DNA of 10,813 nucleotides from Carex sylvatica (taxonomy: Eukaryota; Streptophyta; Magnoliopsida; Poales; Cyperaceae): positions 1 through 10,813 of the forward strand of contig CAXKVR010000821.1 in the NCBI GenBank assembly GCA_964058845.1, read 5' to 3'. Under the pieces are notes generated by a model that saw only the letters and a program-made list of their open reading frames with translations, ran no database searches and was not told the origin of the DNA. Both the position numbers and the translations under genes were made by a program. Shown piece after piece: positions 1-7,944 of the stretch. The first letter of the stretch is position 1. Each line of letters opens with the position of its first letter.

Positions 1-1180
1 CACAAAATTATTAGGTACATATAAATATTTTTTCATTATCTAAATGGGTAAGGGTACAAATAAAGCTTATTCCATACACGTTATCTGATCAGGTAATTAT
101 AAAAAAAATTATATATATTACATATATTAATGAGTAATGAATATTCATATATTCTCCAATTGCTCTTTATCTTGGTGTCACACTTAATTAACTATTACAA
201 CACGTAAATAAATTCCAACAAATTTCAATAAAGTCAAGACCTTTAAAAATAATCATTACATTAGCACTACCTGTTTACCCAGTACTGTTTTGTTATCCGA
301 CAACCATACATAACAGGTAAGGATAGGATATGAATAAAGTAATTTGTAGCGGATAAAAGTAAAGTACGTGTATGAACATTTTATAATGAGTATAGATACA
401 TAAATCCTTTCACGGTTTCACCCGACCCTTATTGTACACGTACACACCCCTAATTGCTTGTAGAGTAGTTGTGAATCCGAAACAATATTGTTCTTGTCTT
501 TATTTGTCGTCAAGTTCTAGAACTACGAGGGTTCCATTTATTATATATAGTTCAAAATACATGCATACATATATCACTATTACGCGTTGACCCTTATCGT
601 TCAATATTTTGTTACAAGTTTGGAATATTTTTTTTCAAAATACGTATTCAAATGTTTTTTTGTTTCATGCAAACATTCTTGACTTGAACAATATCCTTTT
701 AAAACCTCCACACATAATTTATTAGTCTTTGTCAAATATATTAATATATATAAGTTGATGAAAAGCGGGAGAAGCATTCAGTTTTATTATAAGAATGCTC
801 TAACTATACAAGAAATTAATGAAATAAAAAAAATACATAAAATAAGCATGCATCTACTTTGTCATTCAGATGATGTGGGTTACCTAAGTATATAACTAGA
901 AATAATCTGAGTAAAAGCATAGCTCGTCTTTCGCATGCAAAGTACTTTTTTTTTGGATTGGCCACACAGGAAAATGAACCACTTTGGATCAGAAAAACAA
1001 TTCCCATCCAAAGTGATGCATTATAATAAATTGCTAGCTGCGAGTAAGAAAAAAAAAAACACTTGGGATACATAAAAAAATTTTGATCCGCATTTTTTTG
1101 TTGGGAACGAAAGTGGTCGAATTTTGGAGGGTTTAACTATCAGAAAATGAAGGTACTTACGGTTTCCATTTAATAAATAA
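1..1180. other. AT-rich intergenic region, no gene seen
   Basis: No coding region could be supported here. The open frames are short, low-complexity and rich in Phe, Tyr and Lys, as expected by chance in AT-rich DNA. The only local structure noticed is a 10-bp inverted repeat, CACTTTGGAT at 980-989 and ATCCAAAGTG at 1006-1015, with a 16-nt loop. There are also several A or T tracts around 948-956 and 1050-1075. The right end runs into the degraded tail of the minus-strand MATH relic. Confidence 0.6.
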
Positions 1181-1189
1181 ATAACCCCC

Positions 1190-1971
1190 TTCCTTCCTTT
1201 ATGATTCGACAAATATCCTCCCGGATGTTCGAGGTTGTAATCATAGTAGGAAAAATCGGCCGATAACGATCCAATACGGCCAATTCAGATCAGTATCGGC
1301 CGGCCTCAATCCGATCCTGAGCCGATTCTCATGTAGCAAATCATAAAGAAAAAAAAAAAACGATCCCGAGCCGATCCTCCAATTCAGTATCGGTATCGGC
1401 CGGGACCGATCCCGATACCGATTTTTCCTACTATAGTTGTAATGGCTGATTGCAGTGTCGTTTTTACAACTTCGGTAGGGGACCACTTTGTAACATACAC
1501 TCACTATACATTCAAACGAGAGGCAATCATCCTTGACATAATCTGAGGAATCTAATAAAGATTTCCCCATAATTGACATTTTATGCTCATCATCATGCTT
1601 GCTATATCCATACTCAAATACGTACGTATGCGACCAATATAGATCTTCCAATTGGCTCAATTAGGCTTATTTCAACATCTAGTTTCAGAAAGGTGTTTGT
1701 TAGTGAGAAGCCTGATATGTAATGCCACCTCATCAATGACATGGATACATGTTTTTTTTGGGTAGTAAGAGATGGCCCAGCGGTGGCCAGCAAGATCAAA
1801 CGTGACACAATCGATGATCAAATCAAGAGGACAGAACTTAACTTGTGAGTAGTGCTTGATTTGGGTACAATAGACAGTTCTGAAATTCTCCATATCAATT
1901 ACAACTTCTGTTTTAGTTTCGATTGGGTCCTTCCTAACCGAGGCATCTATTGTTGACGTCATGCTTTTCAT
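1190..1971 (-). pseudogene. MATH(-BTB) BPM-type gene relic, frameshifted and transposon-interrupted
   Basis: This reads on the minus strand from an ATG at 1971. Plant BPM proteins pair a MATH domain with a BTB domain and act as substrate adaptors of CUL3 ubiquitin ligases. The first frame gives a MATH-like N-terminal half: IKHYSQVK, then TFDLAGHRWAISYYPK, matching the family pattern F-x-V-G-G-Y-x-W-A-I-x-F-Y-P. Near 1685-1705 the reading must change frame. Another frame at about 1630-1480 carries SSDYVKDDCLSFECIVSV, matching the S-D-Y-L-K-D-D-x-L...C-x-V-G-V end of MATH. A further frame change gives ITTSNIREDICRIIKEG, resembling the PPSNI...LLE-x-G linker to BTB. That linker is split by the MITE at 1242-1435. 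No BTB domain follows; the frame ends soon after 1200. At least two or three frameshifts plus an insertion make a functional product unlikely. Motifs were matched from knowledge of the family, not by a search. Confidence 0.78.
1242..1435. mobile_element. 194-bp hAT-like MITE with 8-bp target duplication
   Basis: The terminal inverted repeats share 17 perfect bases: ATAGTAGGAAAAATCGG at 1243-1259 and its complement at 1418-1434. The outermost base pair differs (C on the left, A on the right). The element is flanked by identical 8-bp direct repeats GTTGTAAT at 1234-1241 and 1436-1443. An 8-bp duplication is the hallmark of the hAT superfamily. There is no coding capacity. The interior is GC-richer than its surroundings and built from repeated TATCGGCCG and CGATCC-GAGCCGAT motifs. 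A partial internal duplication is visible: CCAATTCAG...TATCGGCCGG occurs near 1279 and again near 1379. It sits inside the MATH-BTB relic. The superfamily assignment rests on duplication length and TIR shape only. Confidence 0.85.
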
Positions 1972-1979
1972 CTGGCATG

Positions 1980-2655
1980 ATAGTGAAAGTCCTACTGTTA
2001 GTGTGAAAAAAATTGTATTGAGAAAGCACTATAGAAAAAAGAAAGCAACAACACTTCCTTTGGGCATTACCAAACAGTAGTTTCTTCGTTTAGCTAAAAC
2101 CAAAATGGGGACTTCATGAAAAATAAATAAATAACAAAAAGGGAAAATAATGGAAGCCACTTATAGTGTGCAATCATATAGCTGCATTTTGTATAGTTAG
2201 TGACGCTAAATGTGGTTAACAGCGTCAATATTCTCTCAAATACTCCCGCCGGTAATATTAATATCTAAGAAAATAGAAAATTTTGTCGGCTTATCCTTAG
2301 CAATATTCATTTTTTAATCTTACAGACTCACAGATTCTTATAGTAGGGGTTTTAGTATAAAGAAAAATATTTGCAACTTCTAGTGTGGCAATCTTTATGC
2401 GTGAATCTGAAAATTTAAAAGAAGTTGACTTTAATTGTAATCTAATCTTATTACTCATCAGTGTTACCAATTTGAAAAATTAAAAAATAGTATTAGCAGA
2501 GTAAAAGTATAAAAGCACAAATAACCTCCTCTGGACCGTTCAAAGAGTCCGTTTCCATGTGAAGACCAAGAGAGAGAGCTTGAGGTGCTATGTTCATTAT
2601 ATAGTAAGTTTGGTTCAATGGATTTGAATTTAGAATATGAAAGGTTGCATAGAAA
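1980..2655. other. AT-rich intergenic region between the MATH relic and the DUF674 cluster
   Basis: This would have been the upstream region of the minus-strand MATH gene and the distal upstream region of the plus-strand DUF674 gene. No gene, RNA or transposon boundary was recognised. A 63-codon frame beginning near 2585 runs into the conserved upstream repeat shared with 4646 onward. It is not preserved as a frame in that second copy, so it is treated as chance. Confidence 0.55.
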
Positions 2656-2662
2656 AGGTAAA

Positions 2663-2990
2663 AGACTTGTGACTGATGGCCTTCAAAGCATTCGACCTCT
2701 TGTCTGTTTAACTGGGTCCTTAATTTTTAAGATACGAGGTGGCGGCATTGGAAAGGTTGCATTGCTACTTTATTAAGGGCTATTTAAGTTTCCAATATGA
2801 AAGAGTTAACCTAAACGTCATATATTCTAGAATTTGTACCGCCATATCAGAAAACAGAGAAACAATCCTGACCGTCGTTTTCATCATTAAAAGATCTTGA
2901 CAATATAGTATTATTTATCATACCCACAAACTCCTATTGTTGCCTATAAATATCCCTCTTAACTGGAATTACTTTGACACTAATTACTGT
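2663..2990 (+). repeat. DUF674 upstream/promoter repeat, copy A (attached to intact gene)
   Basis: This is the first of four related upstream blocks. It begins with a stretch identical to copy B over 33 bases (2663-2695 against 4646-4678). It then shares GATACGAGGTG, AAAGGTTGCATTGCTA, TTTCCAATA-GAAAGAGTTAACC, ATCAGAAAACAGAGAAA, TCCTGACCG and CATTAAAA-ATCTT, followed by a TATA box at 2945-2952. The blocks keep the same order in each copy. This supports duplication of a whole promoter-gene unit rather than chance similarity. The copy leads directly into the intact DUF674 gene. Confidence 0.8.
2945..2952 (+). promoter_or_regulatory. TATA box of the intact DUF674 gene
   Basis: TATAAATA lies 71 bases before the ATG at 3016. 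Equivalent sequences stand at the same relative place in the paralogous copies (TATAAATA at 4902 and TATAAGTA at 5821). A start of transcription about 30 bases downstream would leave a short leader of roughly 40 bases; this distance is inferred. Confidence 0.65.
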
Positions 2991-3015
2991 ATCAGTCTAT
3001 ACAACAATAAGCCGC

Positions 3016-4029
3016 ATGTTTGAACTGAAGCTTCTAATCGAGAAAAAAACCCAGAAAGTGTTGTTCGCCGAAGTCGGGAAAGATGTGGTTGATTTTCTCT
3101 TCGGTTTGTTGTGCCTTCCCATTGGATCACTAACCAAACTAATAACGGAGGAATCTACCTTTGGTACTTTATGCAACACATACCGCAGCTGGGAGCAGCT
3201 GGATCATAGCTTCCTTTCATCAAATCGAATGACAGCAAAGAATTTCATCCCTGTTATTCTGCTGCCATCTTCCTCCGATTTTTCTCTTCTCCCTGCATGT
3301 AGTGCTACTCAAATGAAAGTGAGAAAATGCTGTCGGAAGTTGCAGATTCGTGGCACCTTCTGCCAGAACTGCCAGTTAGATATATATACGGATCTATTAT
3401 ATTTGGGGAATGATGTATCGAAGGAGGAATTAAAAGAAGATGGATATGTCAAAGTTGGCATTACTTATTTTGTAATGGATGATCTATCAATTGTGCCTAT
3501 AACACCTTTAGGGAGTATTGCTCTTGTTAGCAAAATGGGGTACACATATTTTAGCGCGTTTGAAGAAAAAACAGTCCGCATGAATGTCCAACAGGTCAGC
3601 TCTGTTTCTTTCCTTTTGTACTTTAATGGGTGTACATATTTCGAGAGATGAATTAATACACTATCCAAGTGATATTTTTTATTGCTAAACTCCCCAAAGA
3701 GGTCTGTCTCCTTTTCTGTATTACTATTATTTACATGATAAATAATCCAAGTGTCAGCATGAATGTCATTCATTCTTTTAAGTAGCATACGTGTTTTGTT
3801 TATTTTATAATACAAAGATTTATGTTTATTGCTTAGTAATTAGTTTGTTCAATTAATCAGTACAACAGTACAGTATTTTTCTTGGTTGACGTATTTACTT
3901 ATATGTTCTTACTAGGGTTTCAAGCTTCTAAAGACATCATTTAGGTCAAAGAGTGTACTCACCGATATGTTTCTGGCAAAGGAGAAAGAAGGCCATGCAG
4001 AAGAAACAGACTGGGATCTGACGATCTGA
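3016..4029 (+). CDS. DUF674 family protein, two exons, apparently intact
   Basis: Exons are 3016-3594 and 3916-4029, giving 230 residues. The N-terminus carries the DUF674 signature: FELKLLIEKK, then KVLFAEVGKDVVDFLFGLL and CLPIGSL, ending with LCNTYRSWEQLD. The middle has a cysteine patch (KCCRK and, nine residues on, CQNC) and then GYVKVGITYFVMDDLSIVP. The second exon supplies the typical C-terminal block GFKLLKTSFRSKSVLTDMFL. The length is about right for a single-domain member; many relatives hold two copies of the domain. The biochemical role of DUF674 is unknown. The CxxC-type cysteines could bind a metal, but the first pair is adjacent (CC) rather than spaced. The start is the first in-frame ATG. 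The paralogue at 5882 starts three codons earlier, at a codon that is ATA here (3007-3009). A TATA box lies 71 bases upstream. The family assignment is strong; expression is unproven. Confidence 0.85.
3595..3915 (+). other. Intron of the DUF674 gene (GT-AG, phase 0, 321 nt)
   Basis: The donor is CAG|GTCAGC at 3594/3595 and the acceptor is TTACTAG|GGT at 3915/3916. Joining them is in frame (phase 0) and links MNVQQ to GFKLLKTSF, which restores the expected DUF674 C-terminal block. Reading through without splicing meets a stop at 3649-3651. The intron is AT-rich, as is usual in plants. Confidence 0.85.
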
Positions 4030-4170
4030 TTTCTAGATTAATAATTAATTATATGTAAAAGTTCGTATTATCTATGAAGTTTGATCTGTGATCTGATGAT
4101 CTGATCACTGATCCTAGAGTCTGGCATTGTTTGTTAATTATATATGTAAAAGCTCGTATTATCTAATGGA
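4030..4170 (+). repeat. Imperfect tandem duplication in the 3' region of the DUF674 gene
   Basis: TTAATTATATGTAAAAGTTCGTATTATCTA at 4045-4074 recurs at 4134-4165 with a 2-base insertion and one change (GCTCG for GTTCG), a period of about 90 bases. Between and before the copies are GATCTGA-like units: the end of exon 2, 4030, and several from 4083 to 4112. This lies in the probable 3' untranslated region or just beyond it, so it may affect 3' end choice. That role is inference. Confidence 0.7.
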
Positions 4171-4615
4171 GTAATTTAAGGTTACTAATGTTTTGGACTT
4201 TATATATGTGTAATTTGGATCTTTTTTTGATAAAACCTTGTTCTTTGAACGTTGTGCATGGTTGTGGTTAGAGTAAAAACTGTCCAAATTTCAAATTTGG
4301 AATTGTTGATGACTTTTCTTCATTTATCTTCTAAGAAAACTCAGAGATATGTTGGGATAGTTGAATTTGAATTCAACACTAGTGTTTTTAACAGAGTGCA
4401 GCAAACATCAAATTCAGCAAAGAAAAAACAAAGAGGATGTAAAGAAATGATGTTTTCTTAGATAGTAATGATGTTTGAATATAATCATATTATTTTTTTT
4501 CATATACTAATTGAGAAACCATGTCAATTATTATAAACCTAATGTACTACAGAAAAATTGCATAGCTTCATTTGAGGAATAATATTATATCGACTCAGTA
4601 CAAGGCCAGGAACTA
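4171..4615. other. Intergenic region downstream of the intact DUF674 gene
   Basis: No gene is supported. A frame from the ATG at 4258 to 4461 (67 residues, basic, Ser/Lys-rich end) matches nothing recognised and has no splice or promoter support. A 17-base near-palindrome, CCAAATTT-C-AAATTTGG, stands at 4284-4300. Confidence 0.5.
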
Positions 4616-4945
4616 AAGAATTAACATCCCTTTTTATTTCCCTCGAGACTTGTGACTGATGGCCTTCAAAGCATTCGATCTCTTCTCTGTTTGAAACTTT
4701 GAATAGATACGAGGTGATGACATTTTAAAGGTTGAATTGCTAATTAAGTGCTACTTAAGTTTCCAATAAGAAAGAGTTAACCAAACCGTCATATATAAAT
4801 ATATTCCAAAATCTGTATTGCCCTATCAGAAAACAGAGAAACGAATCCTGACCGCCATTTTCTTCATTAAAATATCTTCACAACTTAATTATTGTTTATC
4901 CTATAAATATTTCTCAAATAGATATTAATTGGACAATAAAATAAG
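4616..4945 (+). repeat. DUF674 upstream/promoter repeat, copy B (orphan)
   Basis: This copy begins AAGAATTAACATCC, like copies C and D. From 4646 it is identical to copy A over 33 bases, then follows copy A block by block: GATACGAGGTGATGACATT, AAAGGTTGAATTGCTA, GTTTCCAATAAGAAAGAGTTAACC, AACCGTCATAT, TATCAGAAAACAGAGAAAC, CCTGACCGCC and CTTCATTAAAA. It includes a TATA box at 4902-4909. Similarity fades at about 4945, just where the leader and coding region should start, and no DUF674 coding sequence follows. It is a promoter without its gene. Confidence 0.75.
4902..4909 (+). promoter_or_regulatory. TATA box of orphan promoter copy B
   Basis: TATAAATA in the context CCTATAAATAT is the same as at the intact gene (2943-2953). 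No downstream coding region of any length is seen before copy C. If the promoter is active it would make a non-coding transcript; this is inference. Confidence 0.45.
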
Positions 4946-5056
4946 CTAAATACATCTGAATCGTCCATAAATTCCCCAATAAGTAAAACCAACAAATATT
5001 AATTAAGATGGTCCGTGCTGTGCCTTTGTTTTCTTTTACTTCTGGCTCCTATAAAT

Positions 5057-5280
5057 AAGAATTAACAATCCTTTTTATTATTATTGCCTCCAGACATGTG
5101 AGTACAGTATGAGTGTTTGTGTATTAGTCACACGAGGGGACGTCAGTTGAAAGGTTGCATTGGTAATTGACTGTTAATTAAGTTACAATAAGATTATAAG
5201 AAGGTAAGCAAACCGTCATATGAATTCTCTATCAGAAAACAGAAATGGTTCGTGCTCATTAAAGATCTTGACAGTCTTGC
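5057..5280 (+). repeat. DUF674 upstream/promoter repeat, copy C (orphan, with internal deletions)
   Basis: This copy starts AAGAATTAACAATCC and shares GTTTGTGTATTAGTC-CACGAG with copy D. It then has GAAAGGTTGCATTG, TTAATTAAGTTACAATA, AAACCGTCATATGAA, CTATCAGAAAACAGAAA and CATTAAAGATCTTGACA in the family order. Segments present in A, B and D are missing, notably between the CAGAAAACAG block and CATTAAAG. No TATA box or coding region follows. A TATAAATA at 5050-5057 stands directly before this copy and may be the end of yet another decayed unit. Confidence 0.68.
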
Positions 5281-5610
5281 GGTCAGAAGGGACAAATAAA
5301 GAAAAGGAAAAAAATAATAACCTTTATTAATTGTAAAATGCGAAATCCATCTTCAAACTAGTTTAAATCAAGTTCGTTGAATATATATGTTGAAAAAGAG
5401 GATAATGTATTGTTTTCAGTGCATATTGTTATAGATTGAGTTATGGGTCTAAGAATGTTTTATTTTTCCTTTAAAAAGAACGGAATATACAATTGACATA
5501 TATGCATAACAAAATTCAATCCACAGAATTCATTCCTGCTACAGGAACGGCACAAATTTCCAATCATAAAATACTGACTCGCTATTGCTGATTTCTAAAG
5601 GACAACACCC
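5281..5610. other. AT-rich spacer between promoter copies C and D
   Basis: No coding region, transposon ends or DUF674 similarity was seen. In a simple tandem-array model a gene copy would have stood here, so this may be replaced or fully decayed sequence. Confidence 0.45.
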
Positions 5611-5860
5611 AAGCATTAACAACTCTTTTTATTATTCCCTTATGACAATATGTTTGTGTATTAGTCTCACGAGATAATGGAAGTCGAAAGGTTACATTGC
5701 TAATTAATTGCTAATTAAGTTCCAATATGAAGTAACCAAGCCGTCAGAAAACAGAGAAAGGAATTCTGACGGTCATTTCCTTCATTAAAAGATCCCAATT
5801 TGACAATTACTACTGTTTCCTATAAGTATCATTCAAATTGGAATTGATTTGACCATTACT
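5611..5860 (+). repeat. DUF674 upstream/promoter repeat, copy D (attached to pseudogene)
   Basis: This copy begins AAGCATTAACAACTC, then GTTTGTGTATTAGTCTCACGAG (closest to copy C), GAAAGGTTACATTGCTA, TTAAGTTCCAATATGAA, GTCAGAAAACAGAGAAA, TTCTGACGGTC and TTCATTAAAAGATC. A TATA-like TATAAGTA follows at 5821-5828, 61 bases before the ATG at 5882. The leader (TTGGAATTGATTTGACCATTACT) aligns with that of the intact gene (CTGGAATTACTTTGACACTAATTACT). Confidence 0.72.
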
Positions 5861-5881
5861 ACCCGTACTGTCAATCCAACA

Positions 5882-6489
5882 ATGGGCAGCACGTTTGAAC
5901 TGAAGCTTGTAATTGTTAAAAAATCCCAGAAAGTGTTGTTCGCCGAAGTCGGGAAAGATGTAGTAAATTTTCTCTTCAGTCTTTTGCGCCTACCCATTGG
6001 ATCAGTGGCTGAACTATTAAAGGAAGAATCAATTTATGTTCCCTTATGCAACACGTACCACAGCTGGCAGCAACTGGATCATAGCTTCCTTTCTTCAACT
6101 CGAATGGCAGCAGACTGTTTCATCCATGTTATTTCTAGAATCTTCACCCAACTTTGCTATTCTTCTATCTTCAAGAAGTCCAGCTATTGTAAAAGAGAAA
6201 GCATACGTATGCAATTGCAATATATATTCGGATGAGCAAGGTAATATTAATTGCGACAACTGCAATTTAAATTTGCATAGGAAATTATCATATGGGGGAC
6301 CTGGAATCACAAAGGAGGCTGTCATAAGGGACGGATATGTCAAAGGTGGCTTTACTTATGCTGTAATGGATGATCTATCGATAATTCCTATGATGCCTGT
6401 GGGGAGTATTTCATTTTTCAACAAAATTGGGTGCACCGATTTAAGCCTTCTTGAAGAAAAATGGCCCTGCAGAAGGAAAAGAAGCAAAA

Positions 6490-6520
<31 letters not shown>

Positions 6521-6680
6521 ATGGCCATGCATTTCCGATATCTTTCTGAACTGTGTGAGATTGGGGCTGAGCTGCTATGTTTTTTTATATATTATATACA
6601 TTACGATCCTCTGCATTTTTTCCATCTGGATATCATTTTGCTTTACCATGCATTTTACTGTCTCATACTTATTAGAATGA
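5882..6680 (+). pseudogene. DUF674 family pseudogene, frameshifted and lacking its 3' part
   Basis: This starts with ATG-GGC-AGC-ACG-TTT, then the clear DUF674 N-terminus FELKLVIVKKSQKVLFAEVG, FLFSLLRLPIGS and LCNTYHSWQQLD. After HVI (about 6133) the frame is lost and stops at 6235. The +1 frame continues the family: LESSPNF, VCNCNIYSDEQ, NCDNCNL, then GYVKGGFTYAVMDDLSIIP and VGSISFFNKIG. Compared with the paralogue, a 2-base deletion within 6131-6137 keeps the residue count exact; a 1-base insertion is the alternative. After LLEEK (6461) the sequence jumps to GGCCCTGCAGAAG, which matches the tail of exon 2 of the intact gene (GGCCATGCAGAAG at 3990-4002). The donor site, intron and LLKTSF...VLTDMFL block are therefore gone. 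The shifted frame then runs through (AAG)10 as a poly-Arg tract to a stop at 6678-6680. A functional DUF674 product is unlikely. Confidence 0.82.
6491..6520 (+). repeat. (AAG)10 microsatellite
   Basis: Ten perfect AAG units follow an A/G-rich run that begins at the deletion junction of the DUF674 pseudogene. In the shifted frame they read as Arg codons (AGA), in the next frame as Lys. The tract probably expanded from the GAAGGAAAAGAAG sequence of the former exon 2 tail. Confidence 0.95.
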
Positions 6681-7936
6681 GCTCAATATTCAACATGTTT
6701 TGTTGTTCTATTGGTATTTTTATTGTTTAATTACGTGTTGTTTCAAATAGATTGCACAACAACGACATCTATTTTATCTTAATATATAGTTATCTCAAAG
6801 ATAAAATTCTCTTAGTATATTGAAATTTCTTCAGTTTGAAATTGTCAAGATGATATCGTATGGTTTTAAATTTTTAAATAGGCAGATTTTAAATAAAAAG
6901 AAAAAAATCTTGTTTATTGTTTATATTGATCGTCATACCTTGCAAAATATTTTGTATGTCATGCTTTTTTAGCGCCGAGATCCTAGAATAGTAAAAGTAC
7001 TGATAAGATTTGTAGTTTTGAGTATCAAATTTCTAAATTGATTTCTTCATATTTACAAAATGGCTAAGATCGAAGCATATGATGTTTGTAATTAAAGCTC
7101 TGTAGTTTTGAGTACCCTAGTTGCTTATGTTATACGTATCAGGGAAAACGCAAAACTAATTTTATTATTTTGTTTCCATTATTTATGTGGTGCCATTTTC
7201 AGCTTCATAGTTTCAAATTGAAATCCCTCTTTTATATAGTTTCAAGGAACGAAAATCAAATTCTTCTTTGTACTTCCCTTCATTCTGATTAATTCCTTGC
7301 TTCTTAGTTCTGACAAGTGGGTTCCCGTTCAAAACACAGTTTCATATGTCATGTTGCTACTGATCCTAAATTTTAAAGGACATTTCAGATTACTGAGTCA
7401 AATTAGTCACGTCATTATTGCCTCCTTACGGCACGTACATCACCTTATGTTCACGTCACATGATTAATTTTTTTAACATGGTTGTTTTTTTTTTTTTTTT
7501 GCAATTTTCCATATTTTTAGTATTTTTATGATCTTTTTATTTTCAACAAACTAATAAGCCAAAATTTTCTTTACCTCCCCATTCAAAACGTGGGCCATCA
7601 AAATCACACCAGTTCAAAGGACAAGAATAGTAATTAAGCTCTTGGAATAAATTTTGTCACATGTGGAGACCACTGAATTGTATAAAATTCCGCAGCAAAA
7701 GAAAGCTTAAAGGACGAAATAATATTTTTACTCTTATTAAGCTATTATAAAAAGTAAATTACGTTATAAACTACTAGTTCAAAAATTAGTGGGGCAGTCA
7801 TTTAAGAGTTTTTAATTTTAAAGACGGTAAAGGGAAAAACTTTATTATGACAGTACATAAGACGTCGTTCATATTAAAAAATAGTTTAGACTTTTGAAGG
7901 AATGAAAAAAAAGTGCAACAAAATAGCAACTATAAA
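6681..7936. other. AT-rich intergenic region, no gene seen
   Basis: No coding region, RNA gene or transposon ends were recognised. Small features: a 14-base direct repeat TGTAGTTTTGAGTA at 7011-7024 and 7101-7114 (period exactly 90), and a run of 16 T at 7485-7500. The hydrophobic frames just after the DUF674 pseudogene (to about 6730) are T-rich low-complexity reads. Confidence 0.55.
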
Positions 7937-7944
7937 CTAAAATT

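Noticed and set aside
2585..2776. 63-codon open frame upstream of the DUF674 gene
   Set aside because: It lies largely within the duplicated upstream repeat, and the frame is not preserved in copy B. It is upstream DNA read by chance.
2974..3015. Extending the intact DUF674 protein upstream to TTG at 2974
   Set aside because: TTG is not a normal plant nuclear start. The stretch aligns with the untranslated leader of the paralogue, and the first ATG is at 3016.
4284..4300. CCAAATTTCAAATTTGG near-palindrome as a protein-binding site
   Set aside because: Short A/T palindromes are frequent in such AT-rich DNA and nothing nearby supports a regulatory role.
4258..4461. 67-residue frame after the intact DUF674 gene
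   Set aside because: No recognised family, no promoter or splice evidence, and AT-biased composition; likely chance.
6461..6730. Lys-rich then hydrophobic frame, looking like a small membrane protein
   Set aside because: The Lys run is the (AAG)10 microsatellite and the hydrophobic part is T-rich DNA after the pseudogene junction.
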